Of a stretch of 64,000 bases of DNA, positions 42,430-52,488 are shown in pieces. Both the position numbers and the translations under genes were made by a program. The DNA lies in the NCBI GenBank assembly GCA_034769895.1, contig CM068372.1, positions 239,282,343 through 239,346,342 of the forward strand, written 5' to 3'. This DNA comes from Magicicada septendecula. Lineage: Eukaryota > Arthropoda > Insecta > Hemiptera > Cicadidae. How positions within the stretch are numbered: position 1 is the first letter of the stretch; each line of letters begins with the position of its first letter. The notes beneath the pieces were generated by a model. It saw nothing but the letters and a program-made list of their open reading frames with translations, was not told the origin of the DNA and made no database searches.

Positions 42430-45400
42430 TTACGCTAATGAATAATGACCGTACGGTAGTGTATCTATTTTATTATCACAAGGGATTCTTTTATTGTCTA
42501 AATTACTTAAAGCTAATTTGTTACACGTAATTGTTTCAACTAAATGTTTTTTTGATCGGAATAATTTCATCAGTCTATAATTATTTATAGTTTTAGAATA
42601 GACGCACTTTTTGAAATCTTCAAAACTTATATGTTTGCTGATAACGTTTTTTTTAATTCCTTTTGCCCTTTTTTTAACTTTGTTATCTACCGTTTTAAAT
42701 GTATATAATTTAGAGCGTAAGCCGATAAATTCTTTAATTGGTACACCCGAACATTCATCTTTAAATTTCCCGATAATTTTTTTATTTTCAATTGAATAAC
42801 AGGGATGATTGGGTGAATAATCTGACGTATCAAAGTGTGTAACTAAATCCGGTTCTAATATATCTTTGTAAAAATCTTCTGTATGAATTTCGTAAAAAAG
42901 GCTATCTGTATCTGTATACAATAGGGAAATTTTTTCACCGTATTTTTTCTTCATTATATCATAATGAAAATCATACATTAACGTTTTACTTATTTCTAAT
43001 ACGCTTAATCCGATATATATTGGTTTATCTAAAAATAAATGTTTTTTATCCGATAATACCGCACATAAAGATTTATTATAAATTATTCTGTCTTTAAATA
43101 CCAGTTGTGTAATTAAATTTAATAATTTTTTTTCATCACTTACAAGTTTAAGGTTAATTCTTTTCCTAACGTTCTCCATACATTTACCGAACACTGAGTT
43201 GTTTAATAATTTAAAAAAATCTTTTTCAAAATCATTTTTAGCTTGTTTTCGTTTTTCTGTATTTAAATCAATGTACGTTTTTAACCAAGGGCTCTGTAAA
43301 AATTCTAAAATACGATGAATTTTTATAACTTTTATACCGTGTTTAACAGCTTGTTTTAAATTAATGTAATGACATATATATTTTTCTTTATTTTCTAATG
43401 TTGTTAACAATTTTTGTTGTTTTGTTCCTTTAACACATTCATTAACAGGTAAAAACGGTAAATCGCTATGATGATTATGTAAGTGATGAGGATACTCGAC
43501 GTCTACTTCTAAAATATAACCAACAGGAGAATCGTCTGCAATATCTAGTATATTAAAATTAGGATCGTTAGGATCCTTCCAAGTAAAACCAGCATATGGC
43601 ATACATTTATTCATTGCCCAACCGTACAGATTATTCGCGTCTAAATAAGTTAAATATTTAATTGGGTTAGTTACATCAAACGTTTCTGGAATATATTTAT
43701 TATTAGCAACAGATTCTTTTTTTATGCAAATACTCAGCCCCCCCCCCGTACCCCGTTTTCACATAAGAGGTACATTTCGTAATCAGTTAATAATTCTAGT
43801 TTAATTTTTGTATAACTTAACATCACATCAAAAGCAAAACCTGGTATTGTAAAGTAGTGTGCACAGTCTAGTTTATAAGATTGAATACAAAGAGATCTAA
43901 AATTTTCAAAAATATCACATAATATTAAAACATCAATTTTTAAATATAGATCGCTATACTCTCCAAGTGTTTGTATATTAAAATGATTCCAAACATTACA
44001 AGCATGTTCATAATCAGCATTTCCAATTTCTGAATCATTTAGTGAACTATAAAAACATTCTTTTGGTGGTAATCTACGTTCTTCCAATTTTTTCCAGGAA
44101 TTCGTATATTCATAAGGGTACACACCTTTTCTGGTAACTAGTGGCATACTGTTTGCAGAAAAAAATTTTCCAGTATGAAAAAATTTATCCTTAGGCAGGT
44201 TATTACTAAGCTCAGCCAACGGATAATTCATAAAACGATAAGTGTCAATAAATCTAATATTAAAACCCGAACGTGTTTTTTTTGCAAAAGAAATATACTT
44301 TTCTCTAGTATTAGGAATTACATGAATATTTTTTATATCATAACCCAATTGACGCACTATAAAATGCGAATCATAATTAGAACTACCATGTATGAAAACA
44401 GGTACAAATTTCTGTTGTTGTCGTTTCAAGTTACACGTATTACATAATGTTGAACGAAATTGACCAGTGAAATGACAATGATCTCGAACTTTAGGATATA
44501 ATAATGTAAATTCCTTGTTACACATCTCGCAATGTGTGACCGATTTAAATTTCATTTTATCATCTCGAGTCATATGTAACGGAATATTTTGTTTAATAAG
44601 TAAACCGATTAAATTAATTTTTTCAACTAAAAATATCATAAATTTTTTCGCAGCATTTTTACCACGATATAAGTATGGTTCCGAAGGCAATTGGTTTCTT
44701 ATACTTTCAGGGATATTGCTATCTATAACAAAATATACGCAAAAACTCATTGGAATATGAAATTCATTAATTGCAGTAAATTTGTTTTCGGGGTTGGGCA
44801 AACAAGTACTAACAGGTTTCAAAATACATTCGAAATCTGCATATACTACAATAGGAACTCTATATTGATAATGAAATTTATTAAATTGTAATATGTTGTT
44901 ATCAGTAGTGGGTAATACTATTTTTACGGGAGAATATTTTCCGCAATATCTATTATGATTTTTCAATTGTTTTGACTTTTTAGTAAAAAACGATAAACAA
45001 CGTTTACATATTTCAATTTTTTCTGTATGTTTTGTTAACTGTGATCTTATTAACTGGGAAAAATTCTTTATATAACAATAATGATAATTAGCATTATTCG
45101 ACATATTTAATACTAAAAGGTCAAAATGATTATTCTTTTCTTCCTTACACACTTTAAGAGGAAAAATTGATTTCTTTTCATCAATAGAATAAATGTTAAT
45201 AGAAACATTATTAGTTTTTTCGAAACGAGAAATTTGGTTTAAAGGTGTAGGAAAGTCTATATGTCTAAAATCAAACTTATTTTCTAAAACAAAATAACGA
45301 AAATTAACACGTTCAATGTGAGGTCCAGTTACATAACGAGAGAGGATTGCCCATTTAAAACAATAATTATCTTTATTTTTAGGATTTATTATACATTTTT

Positions 45401-45903
45401 TAATTTGTAAAAATTTTGGAAGTTCAATATATGAAGCTCCTCTTAATGGTTTAAATCGATTTATACGTAATAAAATTCCGTCTATACGGTGAAGACTCCA
45501 TCCGGAACCTTTACCCATATATACGTCTTCATCATAACAAATTTCTTTAATCGCATTGTTAACTATTATGTTAACATTATCGTTTTCTATAATCGGAATA
45601 TTTTTTGTTTTAAAGGCTCTGTCTTGTGTTTCATTAATAACGGGTTTTATATATGTACATTCAACTATAATGTTAAATTTTACCGGACCAAACATTGAAA
45701 TAATATTACTTAAAATTGTAACTATATTTATTTTAATATAAACTAACAGCAAGCAAATATCCTTATAATTATTACTTGTATTTTTGTAAAAATATGTTTT
45801 TAAATTACCTTTAAAGGCATTCTCTATCTCAATAAAGCTATTGGATTCTACAATTTGTTGTAATCTAATAGATTTTAATCTAAAATTTGGTATTAATGAT
45901 GAA

Positions 45904-45946
<43 letters not shown>

Positions 45947-46334
45947 GTAGAGATGATAGTGGTGTTGACCGTGTTTGTCTGTGTTTACGGGCGAATACTT
46001 TCCGCAATATCTTTGATTTTAATCTAAAATTTGGTATTGATGATGAAGACGATGATGATGATGCTGGAGATGATAGTGGTGTTGACCATGTTTGTCTGTG
46101 TAATCCACCCAAATCTGAAACATGTGATGGACCAGGTTGTGGATCGTTTTCGTTATTAAAATCTTGATGTCTGCTGTGCAATGAACCAGGTAACTGACCC
46201 AAATTTGGTACACGCGATGGATCGGGTTGTGTTGAAGGTATTCGTTCGTATGATGATGAATTATCTATCATCTGTTCTTGTTCGACAGCATTTCTTATAA
46301 TTTGTCGTTTTTTAAACGGTAGATTTTTATCCAT
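42430..46334 (-). pseudogene. polB: protein-primed-type family B DNA polymerase, one frameshift
   Basis: ATG at 46332-46334. The N-terminal frame (866 codons) has a low-complexity Ser/Pro region with a duplicated TPLSS...IPNFRLKS block, a conserved domain with GSGWSL and a KxxIIN segment, exonuclease motifs DFE (about 500), NYDSHFI (about 653) and YLKIDVLILCDIFENFR (797-813), and an endonuclease-VII-like zinc motif CxxC...RDHCHFTG...CNTCN (602-635). The C-terminal frame (ending at 42430) has the DxxxLYG motif A, LLNNSVFGK motif B and YTDTDS motif C. This organisation matches DNA_pol_B_2 enzymes of Polintons, adintoviruses and bidnaviruses, which start synthesis from a terminal protein. The frames meet at a ten-base C run (43738-43747), both open up to it, so a single indel or a sequencing error is the only break. 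No other domain is missing. Confidence 0.92.
45895..45945. repeat. polB: (GAT)n microsatellite within polB
   Basis: Encodes the poly-serine run of the polymerase on the minus strand. A shorter run at 46035-46065 lies in a diverged duplicate of the same block. Confidence 0.9.
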
Positions 46335-47300
46335 AATCTGTAGGAATATATTTAAAACAAAAAATATTCATATCAGTTCCATATTTATAAAAAATAATTG
46401 TTCAATATTTTTTTGTTGGCGTGTTCTTTTTGTATGGAATATGTATTTGTTATAAACGAATAATATTCTTAGTAATTTTACTAATGTAAATTACAATAGA
46501 AAGAGAGGTTATCTATGATTATACTTACAATTTTGTACAAAAAATATTCATATCAGTTCCATATTTATAAAAAATAATTGTTCATATATTTTTTTGTTAA
46601 CGTGTTCTTTTTGAATAATTGTTCATATATTTTTTTGTTAGCGTGTTCTTTTTGTGTGGAATATGTATTTGTTATAAAACGAATAATATTCTTAGTTATT
46701 TTACTAATGTAAATTACAATAAAAAGATAGGTTATCTATGATTATACTTACATTTTTGTAAAAATCCAATGTATTGAGACCTATGCTGGCTAAAAACCAA
46801 TCTATTGCTATAAATTGTTTTTTATTGTATGGCTATTTATACTGTCAACCGACCGATAACAGGAAAACAGTAAACAATGTATTTTGAACCAATACCGTGC
46901 TGTTGTTTAAATTTTTTAAAAACTGTTGTCAATAAAATGCGCTGTGACTGATACTGAATAATCGGTAATTATTTAACCTCTTGATCTCGTATTTTTTGTT
47001 GTTGTCGGTAAACAAATTATTTACTTGATCTTTTAATCTTCTACTTACGCGTATTGAGAAGGTGTGAAACTGATAATGTATTTTCTGTGTATATAAACCG
47101 ATTGAAAATTGTGGTTAAATTTTTTTAAACTGTTGTCAATAAAATGCGATGTGACTGATAATGAATAATCGGTAATAATTACTTGACCTCTTGATCTCGT
47201 ATTTTTGTTGTTGTCGGTAAACAAGTTATTTACTTGACCTTTTAATCTTCTACTTACACGTATTGAGAAGGTGTGAAACTGATAATGCATTTTCTGTGTA
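46335..47300. promoter_or_regulatory. divergent promoter region between polB and the 48-kb gene, with tandem duplications
   Basis: On the minus strand TTCCTACAG ends three bases before the polB ATG, a good splice acceptor, and GTAAGT donors lie at 46751 and, in a duplicate of the same ~220-bp block, at 46528; a 5'-leader intron of about 190-410 bp is likely. Toward the other side, a ~190-bp block containing TCTTCTACTTACNCGTATTG and TGTATATAANCCGATTGAAA occurs twice (about 47000-47115 and 47190-47320); its TATATAA is a plausible TATA box for the rightward gene. Confidence 0.5.
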
Positions 47301-48052
47301 TATAAGCCGATTGAAAATTGTGATTCAGCATCCAGAAACATACCAGCTACTACAGTCTGCGATCGTCATTAAGGTAATATTATTATTTTTATTTTTTGTT
47401 ATGTTCTACACAAGAACATGTACAGTAATTCTTGGTTACCTGTAAAATATGTGTTTTTCCTATGTTATTTTAAATATATTATTATAAAAGTATACAAAAA
47501 AATTAATTTGTCTTTGTTATAAGTGTTAACTAGCCTATATTATTTTTATATAATGTGTTCTATACGTTTATCTATTAATTTTATTTTTTTATCTAAGTTA
47601 TTAAAGGTTCCATTTTAGTATTTAAAATATATTTTCTATTTTTTCTGTTTTACAAAATTAGTAATTTAAAGAAAATTTATTTTTGTATGTTATAGATTTT
47701 GATAATTTAAAATCTTATCATTGTAATGGATGCTCAGCATGAAGAAGGTCTTTTATTTAATTTGTGTTTGTTTAGTTTAACATATATAAATAATATGTAT
47801 AACAATTCGTAGTTACCAGTTATAAATTAGTAATGTAATGAAAAATTATTTTTTGTATGTTATAGATTTTGACAATTTAAAATCTTATCATTGTAATGGA
47901 TGCTCAGCATGAAGGAGGTCTTTTATTTAATTTGTCTTTGTTATAAATAATATGTATAACAATTCTTAGTTACCAGTTATAAATTAGTAATGTAACGAAA
48001 AATTATTTTTGTATGTTATAGATTTTGACAACTTAAATCTTAAATCATTGTA
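47300..48052 (+). promoter_or_regulatory. leader region of the 273-residue gene: TATA box, probable intron, triplicated acceptor/start
   Basis: After TATATAAGCCGATTG (about 47299) a transcript start would lead to ATTAAGGTAATATTA (possible donor near 47372). The block TTTTTGTATGTTATAGATTT (acceptor TATAG) followed by a TCATTGTAATGGATGC start occurs three times (about 47681, 47854 and 48007). Only the third ATG (48053) opens the long frame; the first two give peptides of about 25 codons or fewer that share its first residues (MDAQHE). Confidence 0.55.
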
Positions 48053-48874
48053 ATGGATGCACAACATGAAGGAGGTCTTCATCATGAAGAATGTTTGTCG
48101 TTAGAAGACATTTTAAAATTAATTTATTATCTGGGTCTATCTTCCTACGGTCAGTGGGAAGATATGATGAAAAAAATTCAACCAGACATTATCTCAATAG
48201 ATAATGTTAATGTTTTTTCTCTATATATTCAATTACGAGATGTAACCAAAAAAATAAAATTTGCTCTCGAAACCACAATTGTTAATTCACAAAAAGACTT
48301 AATGTTTTTAAATGATTATTTATTTGATATTGAAGAAATATATAACTATTTGAATACAAATATTGTACATTTTAAAGAAAAAAATATATTAAGAACAACC
48401 TTTTCTATAATCAATTCTATTATAAAAAATAAAATGATGTATAGATTTGAAGATGAAGAAGAAGAAGAAGATCCGATGAACATTGACATTGGTAATAATG
48501 ACGATGATGATGACGATGGTAATGTTGATTTTAAAAGATTATTTAAATCAGTAAAACGTTATACATCTAAAAACGAAAAAACTGATGAATTGTATGATCA
48601 GTATATTTCTTTTAAAAAAGATGATTCAACTAAAACTTTAACAACACCCGGAGAAAAGGGTCGTTACTTAATAAAAATTGATATAACTGATGTTAACGAT
48701 TTAAAAGGAATAAATAAGAAAGACAGATGGACTAAAGCTGCCTATAGAAGTCAATTTTTATTGCAAAGTAAAGATTCCACTTATATGCAATTGCATAAAA
48801 TTGTATTGTCAAAATCACGCGAATTGGCTAAGATAAAAAATATTAAAAAACAAACTTATAAAGTTTTTGGTTAA
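48053..48874 (+). CDS. orphan 273-residue acidic-linker protein
   Basis: ATG at 48053. An N-terminal helical domain (about 1-130) contains LEDILKLIYYLGL and long amphipathic stretches. A strongly acidic linker (about 134-160, Glu and Asp runs) follows, then a basic C-terminal domain (about 165-273) with KKDRWTKAAYRSQFLLQSK and a lysine-rich tail. No signal peptide or membrane segment. I do not recognise the family. An acidic linker joining a helical and a basic domain would suit a DNA- or capsid-associated protein, but that is speculation. It diverges from polB and converges with the right-hand leftward block. Confidence 0.6.
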   Translation: MDAQHEGGLHHEECLSLEDILKLIYYLGLSSYGQWEDMMKKIQPDIISIDNVNVFSLYIQLRDVTKKIKFALETTIVNSQKDLMFLNDYLFDIEEIYNYLNTNIVHFKEKNILRTTFSIINSIIKNKMMYRFEDEEEEEDPMNIDIGNNDDDDDDGNVDFKRLFKSVKRYTSKNEKTDELYDQYISFKKDDSTKTLTTPGEKGRYLIKIDITDVNDLKGINKKDRWTKAAYRSQFLLQSKDSTYMQLHKIVLSKSRELAKIKNIKKQTYKVFG

Positions 48875-49549
48875 GATCAAAAAATAAAAAATATTTTCAA
48901 ATTTTTGTTGTATGTATTTTGTTGGTATTCACTTTGTATTTGTTGTAGTATGTAATCTATACACAATTACAACAATGTTTTGTATGTAAATTAATAAAAA
49001 ATAAAAAATATTAAAAAACAAACTTATAAAAACTAATCTTAATGTTTTTGGTTAAGATCAAAAAATAAAAAACATTTTCAAATTTTTGCTGTATGTATTT
49101 TGTTGGTATTCACTTTGTATTTGTTGTAGTATGTAATCTATACACAATTACAACAATGTTTTGTATGTAAATTAATAAAAAAAGTATGTATGTTTTTTAG
49201 TATGTAACTAAATGTATTATTTATGAATGGTATGTATGTATGTATGTATGTATGTATGTATGTATGTATGTATGTATGTATTGCTGGTATAAAAAAAGTA
49301 TGTATGTTTTTTAGTATGTAACTAAATGTATTATTTATGAATGGTATGTATTTTATGTATGTATGCATGTATGTATGTATGTATGTATGTTGTATAGAAT
49401 GGTAAACTGTAAAAATTATAATTGTAATATAGACTATATGTTTTGAATATATGTTTTTTAGTATTAATAAATCAAAAAATCAAAATGTTTTAAAATTTTT
49501 ATTTTAAAAAAAAAAAAACCTTTATTTTACATATAATTACAATAAAAAG
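48875..49549. repeat. duplicated 3' region and (ATGT)n tracts
   Basis: A ~180-bp segment including AAGATCAAAAAATAAAAAA and GTAGTATGTAATCTATACAC, starting at the end of the preceding ORF, is repeated at about 48873 and 49053. ATGT tetranucleotide runs follow (about 49220-49280 and 49350-49392) within another short duplication. No gene. Confidence 0.8.
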
Positions 49550-50107
49550 TTAAGTAATCATACAGTCCCAACAATTTATTCTTTTAGTTTCTTCATCATG
49601 TTCATCACACAAACAGTTCCAATATTGAATTATCCATTTAGTAATACAAAACACGTTACTTAATGCACAGTTTGTTGAAGAGTGATCATATGGACAACGT
49701 ATACTATTTAAAGACTGCTTCTTCAAGACGCTTAGAGACGGACACTTGAGTGATTCAATATCCACTATTTTTACATGACAGTTCAATTCTTTCTGTAAAG
49801 CTATTTTTTTTTCACGTCCTTTTATATAAATGCACTTTCCATATATATATGAATTTAATATTACTGGAAGTTCACTATATTCTGTTAATCCACAATTCCA
49901 ACTAAGTCCCAGATAATTATTGTTAATCCAGTCATTAACTTTTTTTTTCTTTTCTGATAGATGTCTGTAATCGAATGGAGGTAAGAATAAGTATTGATTA
50001 CAAACATCAGCGAATTTAGTGTTTACTATAGGTTGCACGCACAGTTCTTTAATAATATAATTATTTCCATCATCGCGAAAACTTTGAAAGTCGATAACAT
50101 ATTCCAT
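49550..50107 (-). CDS. VIDFQ-family protein, copy 2
   Basis: ATG at 50105-50107 (185 residues); TTG at 50116 is not used. It begins MEYVIDFQSFRDDGNNYIIKE, with a central WINNNYLGLSWNCG, then IYIKGREKKIALQ, KCPSLSVLK and a C-terminal RCPYDHSSTNCALSNV. I recall this order (VID-Q-F, YLxPP, GLSW, VKGxEKK, CPS, CALxNV) from multicopy uncharacterised proteins in arthropod genomes and virus-like elements. The first acidic residues in a strand-like context recall RNase H-like nucleases, but I cannot assign catalysis. The C-terminal Cys/His residues may bind zinc. It is a diverged tandem paralogue of 50230-50757. Confidence 0.7.
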   Translation of the reverse strand: MEYVIDFQSFRDDGNNYIIKELCVQPIVNTKFADVCNQYLFLPPFDYRHLSEKKKKVNDWINNNYLGLSWNCGLTEYSELPVILNSYIYGKCIYIKGREKKIALQKELNCHVKIVDIESLKCPSLSVLKKQSLNSIRCPYDHSSTNCALSNVFCITKWIIQYWNCLCDEHDEETKRINCWDCMIT

Positions 50108-50229
50108 TGCGTGCAACAGCAGAACTGATATCAGTTTTATCAGCGTAGTAATGTCACGTTCTCAGTACGCATGCGTAAATAGGAGATCAAAAGATCAACT
50201 ACGTTAATACAAATTATACAGTTAAGTAA

Positions 50230-50757
50230 TCATACAGTCCCAATATTTTTGTCTTTCAATTCCTTGTTCCAGTATTCGATAATCCACTTAGTTAAGTGAT
50301 GTACATTATTTAAAGCACAATAATATGAATTATGTTTGAAAGGACAGTGAATAGAATATGAAGACTGCTGTTTTAACACTTTTAAGGATGGACAATCGAG
50401 TGTTTCCATATCTAATATTTTTACATAACAATTAAATTCTTTTTCTAATGCTACTTTTTTTTCTGATCCTTTAACATAAATACATTTACCGTTTATATAT
50501 TTATTTAATATAAACTGTAGAGCATTATAATCTTGAAGACCGCACTTCCAGCTAAGTCCAAGACACTTGTTTTCAATCCATTTATTAACATTTTTTTTCT
50601 TCTCTGACAAATGTTTGTAACTAAATGGTGGTAAAAACAAATACTGATCACTAGCACCAGAAAATTTGTTATCTTGTATACACTGAATACAAAGTTCTTT
50701 AAAAATGAAATTGTTTCCATCATCGCGAAAACCTTGAAAATCGATAACGTATTCCAT
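50230..50757 (-). CDS. VIDFQ-family protein, copy 1
   Basis: ATG at 50755-50757 (175 residues). Same architecture as its neighbour: VIDFQGFRDDGNNFIFKELC, LFLPPFSYKHLSEKKK, GLSWKCG, IYVKGSEKKVALE, DCPSLKVLKQQ, HCPFKHNSYYCALNNV. The two share roughly half of their residues and also the sequence just upstream of the ATG (GCAACAGCAGAACTGATA), so the gene and its leader were duplicated and then diverged under apparent constraint. Function unknown. Confidence 0.7.
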   Translation of the reverse strand: MEYVIDFQGFRDDGNNFIFKELCIQCIQDNKFSGASDQYLFLPPFSYKHLSEKKKNVNKWIENKCLGLSWKCGLQDYNALQFILNKYINGKCIYVKGSEKKVALEKEFNCYVKILDMETLDCPSLKVLKQQSSYSIHCPFKHNSYYCALNNVHHLTKWIIEYWNKELKDKNIGTV

Positions 50758-50898
50758 TGCGTGCAACAGCAGAACTGATACACTTTTTATCTACGTAATT
50801 ATATTTTAAATAAATAAATCAATTGACTTGTTTATAACATTTCCAAGAATATTACTCACCAGACCACCACCTTCTATCTTGTTTGGATACAGATGCAT

Positions 50899-51792
50899 TT
50901 ATGACGCTTCATATAAACTTTGTATTATATATACAATGCGAAATTCGTTTATAGTTTTAACAGGATTGTCTTTAGTGCACTCCTTATATAATTTGTATAA
51001 TATTCTAACTAAGCTACTGTCAACTTTATAGTCTTCTAGATCTAATTTAAATGCATTCATAACTCTTGTTAAAGTCTTTTGGTTTATAACGTCTGTATCA
51101 TCTTTAGAATCAGCAATATTAGTCAATCTGCTTCCATTAAAATCTATACTATTTTCCTCTTCACTTCGTGAATAATATATTTTATCATCTATATATTGTT
51201 TGCATTCATCTTTTGTATTATTTATACCTGTTAATAAAGTCTGTTTATTTATAGCATCAAGCAAATTAATAGGATTTGCTACATTAATTAACCTTTTTTG
51301 CTTGAAATCACAACAATTAGTTTGTGTATTTTCATCAGGTAATTTATTATCAACATAAAGTTTATTGGCAGCATCAAATTTATAAACAGGTGATGCGATT
51401 TGAGACACACGATTATTCTTGAATGAATACACTGGATTATTATCCACCTTAATTGGTATTCTATCAGCTAAATATGATTTAGTAGCATTTTCTAAATAAT
51501 TTTTATTTACAGCGTCACAAGGTTCGTTAGGATCGGCTAAATTAATAACTTTTTTCATCTTAACATCGTAACAATCGTCTGTATTTGTTAAAGTAATCGA
51601 ATTTGTTCTCATATATTTTACATTTACGGCATCATCATCCAATTCAGGATCGCCCACATTACATAATCGTTTATTACTTATATTAAAATTTCCGTCGTCA
51701 GTTAATTTAAATCCTTCTCCAGGCGGTCCACGCTGAACGTTGGAACTAGCCACTAGATCACCACTATAGTGTCCGAATTTATCGACACTCAT
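50899..51792 (-). CDS. fibre-like protein with five DAVN-type repeats
   Basis: ATG at 51790-51792, 297 residues. Five units of the form (K/N/S)-R-L-x-N-(V/I/L)-A/G-(D/S/N)-P...DAVNxKYL occur at about 41-61, 81-100, 128-147, 167-186 and 222-241, preceded by a glycine-rich GPPGEGFKLTDDGNFNI. Such repeats are known from phage tail fibres and collars, where each unit packs in a trimeric beta-structure, and appear in virus-like elements of animals. A surface or receptor-binding fibre is therefore plausible (inference). The C-terminal ~50 residues are helical. The start overlaps the stop of the upstream gene by 4 bp (ATGA). Confidence 0.75.
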   Translation of the reverse strand: MSVDKFGHYSGDLVASSNVQRGPPGEGFKLTDDGNFNISNKRLCNVGDPELDDDAVNVKYMRTNSITLTNTDDCYDVKMKKVINLADPNEPCDAVNKNYLENATKSYLADRIPIKVDNNPVYSFKNNRVSQIASPVYKFDAANKLYVDNKLPDENTQTNCCDFKQKRLINVANPINLLDAINKQTLLTGINNTKDECKQYIDDKIYYSRSEEENSIDFNGSRLTNIADSKDDTDVINQKTLTRVMNAFKLDLEDYKVDSSLVRILYKLYKECTKDNPVKTINEFRIVYIIQSLYEAS

Positions 51793-52475
51793 TTTGAAAA
51801 TATCGCTTCAAACGTTGCTGCATCTTCTTTTATTATACCGGCCTCCTGTAGCTCTTCAATAATTGATAATATTTCATTTTCATGACCCGAATGACCTGCA
51901 CTTTGTGAAGCAATCAATAATTTTAATCTATCGCATAATTCATTTACATTATTCCAGTACACAAAAACTGGCTTACTGTTACTGAAATTTAACAAACCGC
52001 GACCTTCTGTATCACTATGCAATCGGCTACTTCTAACTTTTGATGTGGATGATTGTAAAAGCTTATTAATAATAGGCTTAATTATATTTTTATATTTGTA
52101 ACTAGTACTGCTTTTAACTCTGTTTGTCTTTAAACTTAAATATGCCGCGGTTTCACTTATTATACGCGAATATTCGTCTAAATCTTCTTGAGAATATACA
52201 TATGCATTGGGGTTTTTCATAAAAATAAGATCGTACAAACCAGGTGTACCTTTGTACATAACATTATTAATTGTAATAATATCACTTTCATCAGTCTTTA
52301 AGGGGTATTTACCTAACATTAAAATATTATTATCTCCAAAATATGGACCAAAAACGTGATCAATATCATGATTACTGTCATCAAAAAATGTACGCATATA
52401 ATGTCTTACTAACGGACCTTTAAACCATATATCGATAAAAGGTTCAATTGATTGTCGTCCTTCTGATGTTGACAT
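51789..52475 (-). CDS. DUF8207-type protein
   Basis: ATG at 52473-52475, 228 residues. Recognised from DHVFGPYFGDNNILMLGKYP, a YKGTPGLYDLIFMKNP stretch, YSQEDLDEYSRI and the C-terminal FVYWNNVNELCDRLKLLIAS and GHSGHENEILSIIEEL. These are the hallmarks of DUF8207-type proteins that recur in animal virus-like elements and arthropod and cnidarian genomes; their function is not known to me. It is the first gene inside the right TIR (the start is 14 bp from the TIR inner edge) and shares a 4-bp ATGA overlap with the fibre-like gene, implying co-expression. Confidence 0.75.
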   Translation of the reverse strand: MSTSEGRQSIEPFIDIWFKGPLVRHYMRTFFDDSNHDIDHVFGPYFGDNNILMLGKYPLKTDESDIITINNVMYKGTPGLYDLIFMKNPNAYVYSQEDLDEYSRIISETAAYLSLKTNRVKSSTSYKYKNIIKPIINKLLQSSTSKVRSSRLHSDTEGRGLLNFSNSKPVFVYWNNVNELCDRLKLLIASQSAGHSGHENEILSIIEELQEAGIIKEDAATFEAIFSK

Positions 52476-52488
52476 TAATTCATCAACC

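Noticed and set aside
45841..46167. Plus-strand ORF with aspartate runs
   Set aside because: It is the antisense of the poly-serine region of the polymerase, generated by a GAT microsatellite.
47045..47341. Minus-strand ORF with an internally repeated protein
   Set aside because: It is a reading through the tandemly duplicated promoter block between polB and the 48-kb gene and has no protein signature.
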